64,000 nucleotides of DNA. Origin: JAUIET01 sp039111475. GTDB taxonomy: Bacteria; Pseudomonadota; Gammaproteobacteria; Pseudomonadales; JAUIET01. The position numbers and the translations under genes were made by a program. The stretch lies in the NCBI GenBank assembly GCA_039111475.1, contig JBCCIP010000002.1:1-64000 (forward strand), read 5' to 3'. Under the pieces are notes generated by a model that saw only the letters and a program-made list of their open reading frames with translations, had not been told where the DNA came from and ran no database searches. Shown here in pieces: positions 35,744-44,703 of the stretch; within the stretch, counting starts at the first letter, position 1; every line of letters starts with the position of its first letter.

Positions 35744-36016
35744 ATGAATATCGAAAAAGAGCCCACCATCAAACGTCTGAATCGTATTGAAGGTCAGGTG
35801 CGAGGCATTGTGCGGATGATCGAACAGGAGCGCTATTGCATTGATGTACTACAACAAATGCAGGCGGTTAAATCAGCGCTCGCAAAGGTTGAAGATGCGA
35901 TCCTGAAAGATCATTCCACGACGTGCGTGGAGAAAGCGATCGCTTCAGGTGATGCGGCAGAGCAGCGTAAGAAGTTTACGGAGCTGATCGATTTGTTTTC
36001 GAAGGTAAAAACCTAA
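35744..36016 (+). CDS. csoR: CsoR-family Cu(I)-sensing repressor
   Basis: A 90-residue four-helix DUF156 protein (RLNRIEGQVRGI at 11-22). Cys32, His57 and Cys61 have the same spacing (25 and 4) as the Cu(I) ligands of M. tuberculosis CsoR, which separates it from the Ni/Co sensor RcnR and the formaldehyde sensor FrmR. It represses the divergent copAB operon and itself when copper is low. Confidence 0.93.
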   Translation: MNIEKEPTIKRLNRIEGQVRGIVRMIEQERYCIDVLQQMQAVKSALAKVEDAILKDHSTTCVEKAIASGDAAEQRKKFTELIDLFSKVKT

Positions 36017-36155
36017 TCAGTATTGAAAAACTTTAAAAATTGGCGTCCGCACTCCTTTCAAATACGTTGCAAGCAATACGCCAGCACGGTACGCCAACCT
36101 TCTAAATGGCGATGTCATTGCCCACTATTTGACAATCCAACATGCGCCTATCAGC

Positions 36156-38786
36156 CTAGAACCGGTACTTACCCCTTACGTAGAACATCTGCCCTCTAGG
36201 GTCGTGGTGCTTAGGGTCATAGCTGAAGTTCACGCCGTCGTACACAACTGGCGGCTCTTCATCAAATACATTTTTCAGACCGACAGTAATAACCGCTTCG
36301 CTGCCGTCAAAATCCATGTTGTAGGCGTACTGCAAATCCACGGTAATCCAGGAGTCTATGTTGGCGTCGGCAGTTGGAGGTACAGCGCGCGTGGTTTCGT
36401 AGCTGTCGACATAGTAGGCTATGACTGCCGCTGAATGGTTGTTCATGGTCCAGTCCAGTGCCAGATTTGCTTTCGTTTCTGGTATAGAACGGGCGAAATT
36501 ATCATGGTTAAACAAGCCTGCGACATCTAGCGTGCCGCCAGCTGGGTTTGGAATTTCGTAGCTTAGTGTACGCGTTGCATTTAGGTGCGCACCAAACTCA
36601 CCCACGCTAGTTGGGTACAAGTAATTGAGCGCAATGTCTATGCCATCCGTATCTACGCTCGCTGCGTTGATGTAGTTCGCACTAATCCCTACGAGCTGAC
36701 TGTTATCACCGTCTAAGCGAGTAATGTCAGGGCCGTTCAGATCATTAAGCAGCTTACCTTGCGCGCTTTCAATGGTGATTACATCTTCATACTCAAACAT
36801 CCAATAGTCTATTCGCATGTCGAAGTTATCAGTTGGCGACCAGATAGCGCCAAAGTTGTAGTTAGTTGACTCTTCGGGCGTAAGATTTGGGTTACCCGCT
36901 GAAGTCACCCTGATAAACACGGCTCCGCCCTTGGGTGTGCCGTCGGGATTGAAATCCTGAATGCCTTGCAACGAAGTTTCCAAAGCGGAAAACTGTGACA
37001 GTGACGGTTCACGAAAAGCCGTGGACACCGAACCGCGCAAAACTAACTCGTCTGTTGCCTGCCAGCGAACCGACAGCTTGGGATCGAGACTAGAATCCGT
37101 CTCCAGATCTTCGTATCGGGCGGCCACGTTCACTTCCAGGTTTTCTGTCACGGGGATTTGCATCTCAGCAAACGCCGCATAAGACTGTCTGTCTTGATCG
37201 AGTGGGAATCCACCACCAAGAAAAATCAGATCAACAGGAACGGTTGCTCCCGTCACTGGGTCTATGGTTTGGGTATAGATTTCGTTACGCGCGACGCTGT
37301 AACTTTCGTCACGGTACTGAACGCCTGCCGCAAACCCCACAGCGCCTGCTTCCATAGCAAACAATTCACCAGTTGTGACAAAATCAAATACAGTCAGGTC
37401 ACTTTCGCGATTGGTTACGGTGTCAACACTAAGGTAGTCAATTAGTTCGGCACTGTTAGCAGAAGAATCAAAGATGTTGAACGTTTCCGTGCCGCTGACG
37501 CCGCCCATGCCCGCAAGCGCATTATTTAATCGAGAGCTGATTGTGTCAGGCTGGATGGTCTCTCGTTCATTCGAGCTGAAGGTGAGCGCACCATTCCATG
37601 ACCAGTTGTCGTTAAATGCTCCGTCTAGCTCCAGTACCGCGCGAATAGTTTCATTTTCTCTAGGCGCCAGAGGGGATTCAAAATCAGAGCCCAGTGGACG
37701 GCCCAACCAAAGAACCGGCACATTGAACGGGCTGCCTGCTTGTCCAGGCAAAACAACCGGGAATGCAAGGTTAGGGTAAGAAGGCGATTGAGGATTGTCT
37801 ATAACTTTGTGTTTGGTGTATCCAAGTTCAGCTGTCAGAGTAAGCGTATCTGAAAACTCATGAACCACGTTACCATATAGCTGATTGCGCTCTTCCTCAT
37901 TGACAATATTAAAACGTGGTCCGTAAAAGAACCCGCAACGAGAACCGGATGCCTGAGGAATAAGTATCCCACCGTTACCCAAACAATTTGGATCAGGTAC
38001 ATTCTCGCCAGGAGCGTAGGTTCCAGCGTAATCGCCGGCGGCCACGTTGTCTGGGCCAAGAAGAATAAAAGAGCGCCCAAGAGTGCTGATGGCGTTATCA
38101 GCAATAAATGGCCGATCTGCGACGCTCAGCGGATCTTGACGCATTATCGCGCCGGCAATGTTCAACCTCGTTTGGTCGCTACCAAAGCCCCACAAAAAAC
38201 TGGCTTCTGTGGTGTCTTGGTTGTCGCTCGAAGTCGACTGATAACCGCCATTGAGTTCAAAACCTTCAAAGTCTTTTTTCAGAATGTAGTTCACTACACC
38301 TGCTACAGCATCCGATCCATAGGCCGATGCGGCACCTTCTTTTAACACTTCTACACGGTCAAGCGCCGCTAGAGGAACCGTGCCGGTATCCACAAAAACG
38401 CTGCCGTCATTGGCCAGAGTCGCCGCAATTGTTTGCCGCCGGCCGTTGACCAAAACCAGCGTAGAACTTAAACCAAGGCCGCGCAGATTGACGTTACTCG
38501 TACCCTGAGTTGCGCCAGAAGTGAATGAATCAGCCTGGTTCTCTGAGCCCGAGTTAACACTCAACTTGGACGTAATCTCACCAATTGAGAATGCACCACT
38601 ACGGCTTATGTACGCGCTATCCACAACGTCAACGGGTGATGCTGCATCAGAACGTGATGACTTGATATAAGAACCCGTGACAGTAATTTCTTCCAGAATA
38701 TTTTCTGTGTCTTGTGCCAGGGCATTGGAGCCTACAAGCACACCAGTACACATGGCTAGCAAGCCAAGTTTCTTGTTTATCCGCAT
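36156..38786 (-). CDS. TonB-dependent outer membrane receptor
   Basis: An 876-residue receptor: signal peptide to about residue 25 (SNALAQ), plug domain about 33-150 (EEITVTGSYI, VNLRGLGLSSTLVLVNGRRQ, GSDAVAGVVNYI), a long barrel and a terminal Phe. It belongs to the same broad group as the receptor at 4923 but is not a recent duplicate. It lies on the same strand, 280 bp beyond the MFS gene of the dehydroquinase cluster, so it may supply that pathway. The ligand is unknown. I see nothing else in the 280 bp before it or the 139 bp after it. Confidence 0.93.
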   Translation of the reverse strand: MRINKKLGLLAMCTGVLVGSNALAQDTENILEEITVTGSYIKSSRSDAASPVDVVDSAYISRSGAFSIGEITSKLSVNSGSENQADSFTSGATQGTSNVNLRGLGLSSTLVLVNGRRQTIAATLANDGSVFVDTGTVPLAALDRVEVLKEGAASAYGSDAVAGVVNYILKKDFEGFELNGGYQSTSSDNQDTTEASFLWGFGSDQTRLNIAGAIMRQDPLSVADRPFIADNAISTLGRSFILLGPDNVAAGDYAGTYAPGENVPDPNCLGNGGILIPQASGSRCGFFYGPRFNIVNEEERNQLYGNVVHEFSDTLTLTAELGYTKHKVIDNPQSPSYPNLAFPVVLPGQAGSPFNVPVLWLGRPLGSDFESPLAPRENETIRAVLELDGAFNDNWSWNGALTFSSNERETIQPDTISSRLNNALAGMGGVSGTETFNIFDSSANSAELIDYLSVDTVTNRESDLTVFDFVTTGELFAMEAGAVGFAAGVQYRDESYSVARNEIYTQTIDPVTGATVPVDLIFLGGGFPLDQDRQSYAAFAEMQIPVTENLEVNVAARYEDLETDSSLDPKLSVRWQATDELVLRGSVSTAFREPSLSQFSALETSLQGIQDFNPDGTPKGGAVFIRVTSAGNPNLTPEESTNYNFGAIWSPTDNFDMRIDYWMFEYEDVITIESAQGKLLNDLNGPDITRLDGDNSQLVGISANYINAASVDTDGIDIALNYLYPTSVGEFGAHLNATRTLSYEIPNPAGGTLDVAGLFNHDNFARSIPETKANLALDWTMNNHSAAVIAYYVDSYETTRAVPPTADANIDSWITVDLQYAYNMDFDGSEAVITVGLKNVFDEEPPVVYDGVNFSYDPKHHDPRGQMFYVRGKYRF

Positions 38787-39066
38787 TTTGAATTCCCAGT
38801 ATGGTCTTTTTTGGTGATTATTAAACGCTACAGAACTCTACTTTTATAATTAGAAGCGCTGCTACAGCTAAAGCATGCCTAACTAGCAACGCTCATAGCC
38901 CTTACCGATATCATAACACAATGGAATGTTGAGGTCAGGCGTGTTTTTTTATGCCGTATTGAAGAAGAGCAAGTTGTCACCGTTAAGTCCATTGTTCGAT
39001 TTAACAGATCAGAAAGTCTCACATCGCTATTCCTGTCGAAACACTGCGCAGTCGCGTGCGAAGTTT

Positions 39067-40329
39067 CTATGCGTGTACACCGCGATCGCGATTTAGCCAA
39101 ATCAATACGAATGTAAGCATCAAGCCAACAAGCATGATGCTCCCTAGGAACATGAAATGAAGTTGATGACCCTCTATGCCCGGCGCCGAATCGAGAATTC
39201 GACCCGCAATAGGGTAGTAAAAAATGTCTGGTGTGTAACCCAGAACTGAAATCAGACCAACGGTAGTGCCTGTTAGATACGCTGGTGTTTTTACTTCCTC
39301 AAGTAAGGCGAAATAAATGCCGCGCATGGCGTAGGCCGCAAAAAAAGTAACAAGTATATTGGCATATAGAAAAACGAAGCCGGTACTGCTTGGGTCAGAT
39401 TGAGTAAGGAATAGGTAACTCATGGTAAGCGCTACAAAGGTTGCCGCGATGGTTCGCGATGCACCGAAACGATCCGCGAGTAAGCCGACTAACAGTGCGC
39501 CAAACAAGCGCAAATAGGCAGCGTTTGACGTAAACCGGGCGGCCTCTACCTGATTCATTCCAAGCACTTCAACGCAATAAAGAGCGTAATTATCAAGCCC
39601 TTTGTAGGCGCAATAGGCGCACACAATAATCGCCGCATGCACCCAAACAATAGGTTTTGCGATGGCCTCACGTATATTGGAAAAAGGCAAACCAACTGTT
39701 TTCTCGGAGGGTTGATCCCCTGCCGGTAGAAGTAGCCAAACAAGCAGCGCTGCAAAAAGAGTTAAGCCAGAATAGAAATAAATTACGGATTGTAATGCCG
39801 CTTTGGATTCACTCACCGATGTGAGTTCCAATTCAGCCGGCAACAACCAGGCGAAGTAAATCACTGCAAAACTTGCGCTGGCCGCTGCGACCAAACCGCG
39901 CCCACCGTCCAGCAAACCGAAGGCCTGTCCCTGCGCGAGTTGGCCCCCCCATTCTCTGGTGGCTTTCATAAGTGGTGCCCAAAACAACAATATAGTGGTG
40001 GCACCCCAGTAAGCATAAACCCAGTACATGGTGGCAATACCAGGAATGCTGGCCATCACCAGACCACCTAATGCAGTGAGCACCAATGACAGTACCAGCA
40101 ATGTTCGTGGTGCGTACTTATCTGCGATAGGACCACCAATCAGGTAGGCGAGCATGGCCATCAAGCCATAGCCCGCAAACGCATCGCCTAGCTGGGTATT
40201 GGAAAACTCAAACACATCGAGCACGGTAGACCGAAAAAAACGAGGAATGTGGAAGGGCAGGCTGAACACGGCCTCACCGGCGAAAATCAGCGCGAACATT
40301 GTTAGGTAGGAACGCAATTTTTTAGACAT
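39067..40329 (-). CDS. MFS transporter
   Basis: A 420-residue, twelve-helix MFS protein: GGPIADKYAPRTLL after helix 2 is the conserved loop, and GLLADRFGASRTI is its copy in the second half. It resembles sugar-phosphate/organic-anion type members (OPA or YihN-like). It follows the Tat flavoprotein by 46 bp on the same strand, so it probably carries the substrate or product of that cluster. Confidence 0.85.
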   Translation of the reverse strand: MSKKLRSYLTMFALIFAGEAVFSLPFHIPRFFRSTVLDVFEFSNTQLGDAFAGYGLMAMLAYLIGGPIADKYAPRTLLVLSLVLTALGGLVMASIPGIATMYWVYAYWGATTILLFWAPLMKATREWGGQLAQGQAFGLLDGGRGLVAAASASFAVIYFAWLLPAELELTSVSESKAALQSVIYFYSGLTLFAALLVWLLLPAGDQPSEKTVGLPFSNIREAIAKPIVWVHAAIIVCAYCAYKGLDNYALYCVEVLGMNQVEAARFTSNAAYLRLFGALLVGLLADRFGASRTIAATFVALTMSYLFLTQSDPSSTGFVFLYANILVTFFAAYAMRGIYFALLEEVKTPAYLTGTTVGLISVLGYTPDIFYYPIAGRILDSAPGIEGHQLHFMFLGSIMLVGLMLTFVLIWLNRDRGVHA

Positions 40330-40375
40330 AGAGAGAGGGCCAAATAGTGGGTGTTATTTTTGTTATTGGAGACCG

Positions 40376-42208
40376 TTAGCTAATTTCAGATACAGCTCTC
40401 CAGGCCATGTCAATTGCCGCTTTTGCATCCGACTCTGGCGCTGAATCACAATTGGCAACGCTGATGTTACCAAAAGGCTGGCGGCCGATCTCAGTTGTAT
40501 CACCAGGCCCTGCTACCGTATACCCATGAGCCCAACGATTAACGGTAAGGCTGGCAACATCTCGGTCAAAATCAAACAGCTCGGCGCCCAGCATGCCGTT
40601 CAGATGCTCTCTGATTTCCGTTTCATAGTCAGAGAACTGCATGCCCAGCATTTTGTAACGCGCTTCACGGTATTGCTCCAACCTGGGTGCGCCAATGGTT
40701 TCCCCATAAGGACAACTTATCATTTGCAGCACGCAGGGTTGGTCGGGTGATTCGCTGTACTGATATCCACCTATGCTTACGGGGAAATCCATAAATGTAA
40801 CCTGGTGCATTCTTCCCGGCGACATTGCCAGGCCAATACCTTTGTTTTTCATGGCTTGCCAGTTCCGTAGACCAATGCTGGTGTATTGCAACGGGCATTT
40901 CGTCTGCTGACGCAATGCGCTAGCCTGTTTTTCAGGAAGATCTGACACAATATGCGGAATCATCATGTTGTAACAAGCCATCACCACTTTGCGGGCTTTG
41001 GCTTCGAAGGCATTGCCGTTATTTATATATTGCACGCGAACCGTGCTAGATTGCGTCTTCTCATGGTGTACATCAACCACCGTGCTGTTAAGCCGGATGC
41101 CTACCGGGTTTTCAGGCTTATCAAGTTCATCATAATTGAATTTTGCCAGGACCAGATCTTCCGCGGAGCGCCCATTGGCAACGGCTGGAATCATTTTCTT
41201 TACCAGCGCACGAGCAATACTCGCGTTACCGTCGGGGTAATGGTAAATGTAAGGATTTTCTGCGTCGTAGATGGCTTTCGGTGCAAAACCCATTGCCCCA
41301 CAGCTCTGTGCTTGGCCAATTGTCAGTAATTCTGTTCCCGAATTTGTCCAGTCCAAGCCCGAGTGTCTGGCCATATGCAGTACCTCAGGGTCGGCCACGC
41401 CAAGCGTGTTTTTCAAGTAGCCAAAATAAGACTGAGTTGCTACATAGTCATTCAGCTCGTCTTCGGGTACATCGATGGCGTGCAAGCCGCCGCGAAGAAG
41501 CGTGAGCAACTGTTCTCTGGCTTCGTCGCTTAATGGCGCTTTGCTGGCAGCTTGCTCCAGTGAAAGCTCACCCATGGGCAAGCCCTGCACATAATTGGGG
41601 TAGTTACAGTAAGGGTGCTTGACGATTTTGTCTTCGCCGTAACGTGCTTTATCAAAATAGGTAACAGCGCCAATTCTATTTTTAGTAAAGAAATGTTGAT
41701 TGTACGCTGTGTGAAATCGATCAACGTCCACGCCTACATCCCCAAACAGAGAACGCACGGCATCGCTTTGATGACGGGGTGCCACTATCGATTGAGAGCC
41801 GCCATAGGAAACCATCAGCTTGCCGTCCACCACGTGCTCGGTGCGCTTGGCGTGGCCACCAAAGTCGTCGTGGTTTTCCAGTATCAGAATCTTTTTGTCG
41901 GTTCCATGCTCACGCTGATAAAAATACGCCGACGCAAGCCCGCTAATGCCGCCACCCACAACAACCAGATCATAGTGTTGATTCAGTTGACTTACCGGTC
42001 CCCAGTCTGTTTGTTTCGACCAGGCCAGGCTGTGTGCATGAGTATTTGAGCCGGGGTGACTACCACGCAATCCGGTGAGAGAAGGCGGATAATAAGATGA
42101 ATCCAGACTTGTTATAGCACTAATATTGGAACAAGCCGATGGTAAGACAGCGGAACCTGCAGTCATCAAGGTGCCATTTACAAAGTCTCTTCGTGTAATT
42201 TTGCTCAT
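40376..42208 (-). CDS. Tat-exported FAD oxidoreductase (spermidine dehydrogenase-like)
   Basis: A 610-residue flavoprotein. TRRDFVNG at 5-12 is a twin-arginine signal, with LPSAC at 22-26, which is not a good lipobox. YYPPSLTGLRGSHPGS (39-54) is a segment I associate with SpdH-like spermidine dehydrogenases. The FAD Rossmann motif is VVVGGGISGLAS (82-93) and a second FAD contact lies near the C-terminus. The likely role is periplasmic oxidation of an amine or similar compound. It begins 15 bp after the dehydroquinase gene. The substrate is not settled by sequence. Confidence 0.8.
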   Translation of the reverse strand: MSKITRRDFVNGTLMTAGSAVLPSACSNISAITSLDSSYYPPSLTGLRGSHPGSNTHAHSLAWSKQTDWGPVSQLNQHYDLVVVGGGISGLASAYFYQREHGTDKKILILENHDDFGGHAKRTEHVVDGKLMVSYGGSQSIVAPRHQSDAVRSLFGDVGVDVDRFHTAYNQHFFTKNRIGAVTYFDKARYGEDKIVKHPYCNYPNYVQGLPMGELSLEQAASKAPLSDEAREQLLTLLRGGLHAIDVPEDELNDYVATQSYFGYLKNTLGVADPEVLHMARHSGLDWTNSGTELLTIGQAQSCGAMGFAPKAIYDAENPYIYHYPDGNASIARALVKKMIPAVANGRSAEDLVLAKFNYDELDKPENPVGIRLNSTVVDVHHEKTQSSTVRVQYINNGNAFEAKARKVVMACYNMMIPHIVSDLPEKQASALRQQTKCPLQYTSIGLRNWQAMKNKGIGLAMSPGRMHQVTFMDFPVSIGGYQYSESPDQPCVLQMISCPYGETIGAPRLEQYREARYKMLGMQFSDYETEIREHLNGMLGAELFDFDRDVASLTVNRWAHGYTVAGPGDTTEIGRQPFGNISVANCDSAPESDAKAAIDMAWRAVSEIS

Positions 42209-42223
42209 GCACTCATGATCAGT

Positions 42224-42658
42224 TTATCCAGCCAGTAATTCTGGCAATGTTTCCAGACAAGCAACATACGCGGATGTGCCCAAACCCACCACAACGGCGT
42301 CTACCGCTTTTGAAACGTATGATACGTGCCGAAACGATTCACGTAGGTGAGGGTTTGAAATATGCAATTCTATTTTGTAACCCGAAATTACTTTCAACGC
42401 ATCGTGCAGTGCAATCGAAGTGTGGGTATACGCGCCTGCGTTAATTATTATGGCGCTGGTATTTTTCGTCGCTTGCTGTATCCACTCGATCAATTCGCCT
42501 TCATAGTTAGATTGTTTGCATACCACGTTCAGGCCCATTGCTGCTCCGACCGTAAGGCAGCGCTGCTCAATGTCAACCAAGGTATCGTAGCCATAGATTT
42601 CGGGTTCACGCACGCCAAGCATATTCAGATTCGGGCCATTCAGTATCAGAACATTCAT
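42224..42658 (-). CDS. aroQ: 3-Dehydroquinate dehydratase, type II
   Basis: A 144-residue flavodoxin-fold enzyme with the full active site: NGPNLNMLGVREPEIYG (Arg17, Tyr22), INAGAYTHTS (Asn73, His79), ELHISN (His99, Ser101) and Arg110. It interconverts 3-dehydroquinate and 3-dehydroshikimate. Its neighbours (flavoprotein, MFS, TonB receptor) are not aromatic biosynthesis genes, so a catabolic, quinate/shikimate-type role is possible. Its ATG overlaps the stop of a degenerate paralog by 4 bp. Confidence 0.94.
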   Translation of the reverse strand: MNVLILNGPNLNMLGVREPEIYGYDTLVDIEQRCLTVGAAMGLNVVCKQSNYEGELIEWIQQATKNTSAIIINAGAYTHTSIALHDALKVISGYKIELHISNPHLRESFRHVSYVSKAVDAVVVGLGTSAYVACLETLPELLAG

Positions 42659-43116
42659 ACTGCGTTACTCTCCATCATGCTTGCCAACGCACGAATGGCG
42701 AACAAGTATGAGCTCTGGCCCATGCCAGACACTAATCCGGCAACTATTCCTGGTGAATCAAGGTAGGGTCGAGTATCGTCTTTTACAAAAATATTCTGCT
42801 CGTGCACTTCAACTATTGGTATTCCACGCTCCGTTACCATCTCAAAGCTTCTCAGTTCCTCAATAGCGATACTGTCCGCGCTTCCAGAAAAATTTTCGTT
42901 GCTCACTATTAGCGCGTCTATTGCTTGCGTGAGCACTTGAATTTCTCCAGACACGTCAGATGAGGCTGCAAGTACTCTTATGTCGATTTCAAAGCCCAGT
43001 TGTTCGCACAAAGAGCGGCATTGCTGTTCAGCGAATCCAGAGCGCGTAGACAAGGTTTGGGTTGAGTGTACGTGCTCGCCATGCATAAACAGTAAAAGTA
43101 TCTTCTTCTGACTCAT
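42655..43116 (-). CDS. Degenerate dehydroquinase-like protein
   Basis: A 153-residue protein that aligns along its length with the type II dehydroquinase just downstream: KKILLLFMHG for the first strand, the QQCRSLCEQLGFEIDIR helix-strand, DALIVSNEN, then IPIVEVHEQN and VSGMGQSSYLFAIRAL. The NxPNLNMLGxRxPExYG active-site loop is lost, so the catalytic Arg and Tyr are absent; the His of the EVH strand remains. It is probably a non-catalytic subunit or an enzyme with changed chemistry. The 4-bp overlap with aroQ suggests a complex. The 203 bp upstream hold nothing I can support. Confidence 0.65.
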   Translation of the reverse strand: MSQKKILLLFMHGEHVHSTQTLSTRSGFAEQQCRSLCEQLGFEIDIRVLAASSDVSGEIQVLTQAIDALIVSNENFSGSADSIAIEELRSFEMVTERGIPIVEVHEQNIFVKDDTRPYLDSPGIVAGLVSGMGQSSYLFAIRALASMMESNAV

Positions 43117-43319
43117 TAGCTCATTGCAAAACTTCGTTGTGTGCGTGCGAAACTAGCATCAATTTGGAGGGTGTGCAAAATGTTGCTTGTGAAAAATGCC
43201 TGAATACTCAATATATAACGACATTGGTGAGTCGAAAACATAGCATGCCAATAACGTCTACGCAGCGTTGAAAGAAATTCACAACCTAGTTATCTGTACG
43301 CCGCGTGAGAGCGAAGCGG

Positions 43320-43754
43320 CTAAGATGGCTCAGCAATAAACACCGGGATTTTTCGGCTGGTTTTGGCCTGGTAATCGTCATACGGGGGGTAAGCACCTGC
43401 TGCAGCCGCCCACAGGCTTTGGCGTTCTTGCTCGTCGCTCACCTCACGAACACGCATATTAAACAGCTCAGTTTTGTCACGAATTTGAACATTTGGATTG
43501 GCGCGCAAGTTGTAAACCCAGGTCGGATTTTTGGGTTGGCCGCCCATAGAGCCTATCAACACATAGTTACCGTCCAGCCTAACTCTCATGAGAGGGATCT
43601 TTCGAATTCCACCGGTTTTGTTTCCGGTATGTATGACCAGTATGCAGGGCATGCCTGTGTCGAGTAGCGTAGTGCCCTCTGTGCCGCCGCTGCTTTCGTA
43701 CAACTCTACTTGCTCTCGTACCCAGTCCAGTGTGGGTGGAATATAGTCTGCCAT
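43320..43754 (-). CDS. Nitroreductase/deazaflavin-dependent family protein (DDN-like)
   Basis: A 144-residue split-barrel protein matching PF04075 (F420H2-dependent reductase family): ILVIHTGNKTGGIRKIPLMRV, GNYVLIGSMGGQPKNPTWVYNLRANPNV and a C-terminal part with RVREVSDEQERQSLWAAA. ATG 43754 (MADYIPP) is chosen over a longer frame because the family starts there. Actinobacterial members use coenzyme F420, rare in proteobacteria; this one may use F420, FMN or no cofactor. Confidence 0.82.
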   Translation of the reverse strand: MADYIPPTLDWVREQVELYESSGGTEGTTLLDTGMPCILVIHTGNKTGGIRKIPLMRVRLDGNYVLIGSMGGQPKNPTWVYNLRANPNVQIRDKTELFNMRVREVSDEQERQSLWAAAAGAYPPYDDYQAKTSRKIPVFIAEPS

Positions 43755-43930
43755 ATTGCTGCTCTTTCTAACCCGGTTGCATATTAGGAACACTACCATA
43801 ATTTCGTGCTGCTCGCCCAATACAGCTTGCATAACGGGCGTGTCTTTTTGCGTGGTGCGGTGTATTGTTGGCGTTTGTGTTTCACTGCGGCAGTGTCTGC
43901 AGCATTAATTTGAAAGGGTAGATAAATACA

Positions 43931-44689
43931 ATGACCGATTTAAATGGCAAGATCGCAATCGTCACAGGTGCCGCGTCAGGCATAGGTGCCGCCACTGCGC
44001 AACGCTTGATTGATGATGGTGCGATCGTTGTAGCAACTGATATTCAAGCAGAGACTGGGGCCGCATACGCGGCAGATATAGGTGCCACGTTTTATGAGCA
44101 CGATGTAAGCGATGCTGATCGATGGGCAGAGATTGCAGATGCCGTGAAAGATCAGTTTGGACGACTTGATGTTCTTGTGAACAACGCCGGCCTGGTGATA
44201 GGACATTCGATAGAAGATGTAGAAATAGAAGATTGGAACCGCGGACTCAGTGTGTTGCTTACCGGGACTATGCTTGGTTGCAAAAATGCGATTCGAATCA
44301 TGAAGCAAAACCCTCAGGGTTCCTCAGGTTCTATTATCAACATTGCGTCAACCACCGCGTTTACCGCGCTGCCTGGTGATGTCACTTACACATCGGCAAA
44401 GAGCGGCGTGCGCATGATGACCAAATCGATCGCAGCCTATTGTGGTCAGCAGGGCTATAAAATTCGTTGTAACTCTGTAGTACCGGGTGCCACTAAAACA
44501 GCTATTACGGCAACGTTTAATGACGAAGTAATGGCGGCGGTTGCTGCAACCTCACCGCTGAATCGTTTTGCTGAGCCTTCAGAAATTGCAGCAGCGATTG
44601 CTTTTCTATCGTCAGATGAGTGTACCTTTATGACCGGCGCGGAAATGATGGTAGACGGCGCCGCACTGGCGATTCATCCCGGCTTCTAG
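43931..44689 (+). CDS. Short-chain dehydrogenase/reductase
   Basis: A 252-residue classical SDR: TGAASGIG (12-19) for NAD(P), Asp37 suggesting NAD preference, NNAG (84-87), and the catalytic Ser140, Tyr153, Lys157 triad. It resembles cyclopentanol or 3-alpha-hydroxysteroid-type dehydrogenases. It stands alone between convergent and divergent genes, so context does not reveal the substrate. Confidence 0.92.
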   Translation: MTDLNGKIAIVTGAASGIGAATAQRLIDDGAIVVATDIQAETGAAYAADIGATFYEHDVSDADRWAEIADAVKDQFGRLDVLVNNAGLVIGHSIEDVEIEDWNRGLSVLLTGTMLGCKNAIRIMKQNPQGSSGSIINIASTTAFTALPGDVTYTSAKSGVRMMTKSIAAYCGQQGYKIRCNSVVPGATKTAITATFNDEVMAAVAATSPLNRFAEPSEIAAAIAFLSSDECTFMTGAEMMVDGAALAIHPGF

Positions 44690-44703
44690 AGTTACAAATT
44701 GGC

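Noticed and set aside
36017..36155. Terminator between csoR and the TonB gene
   Set aside because: AT-rich runs are present but no GC-rich hairpin with a U-tract was found.
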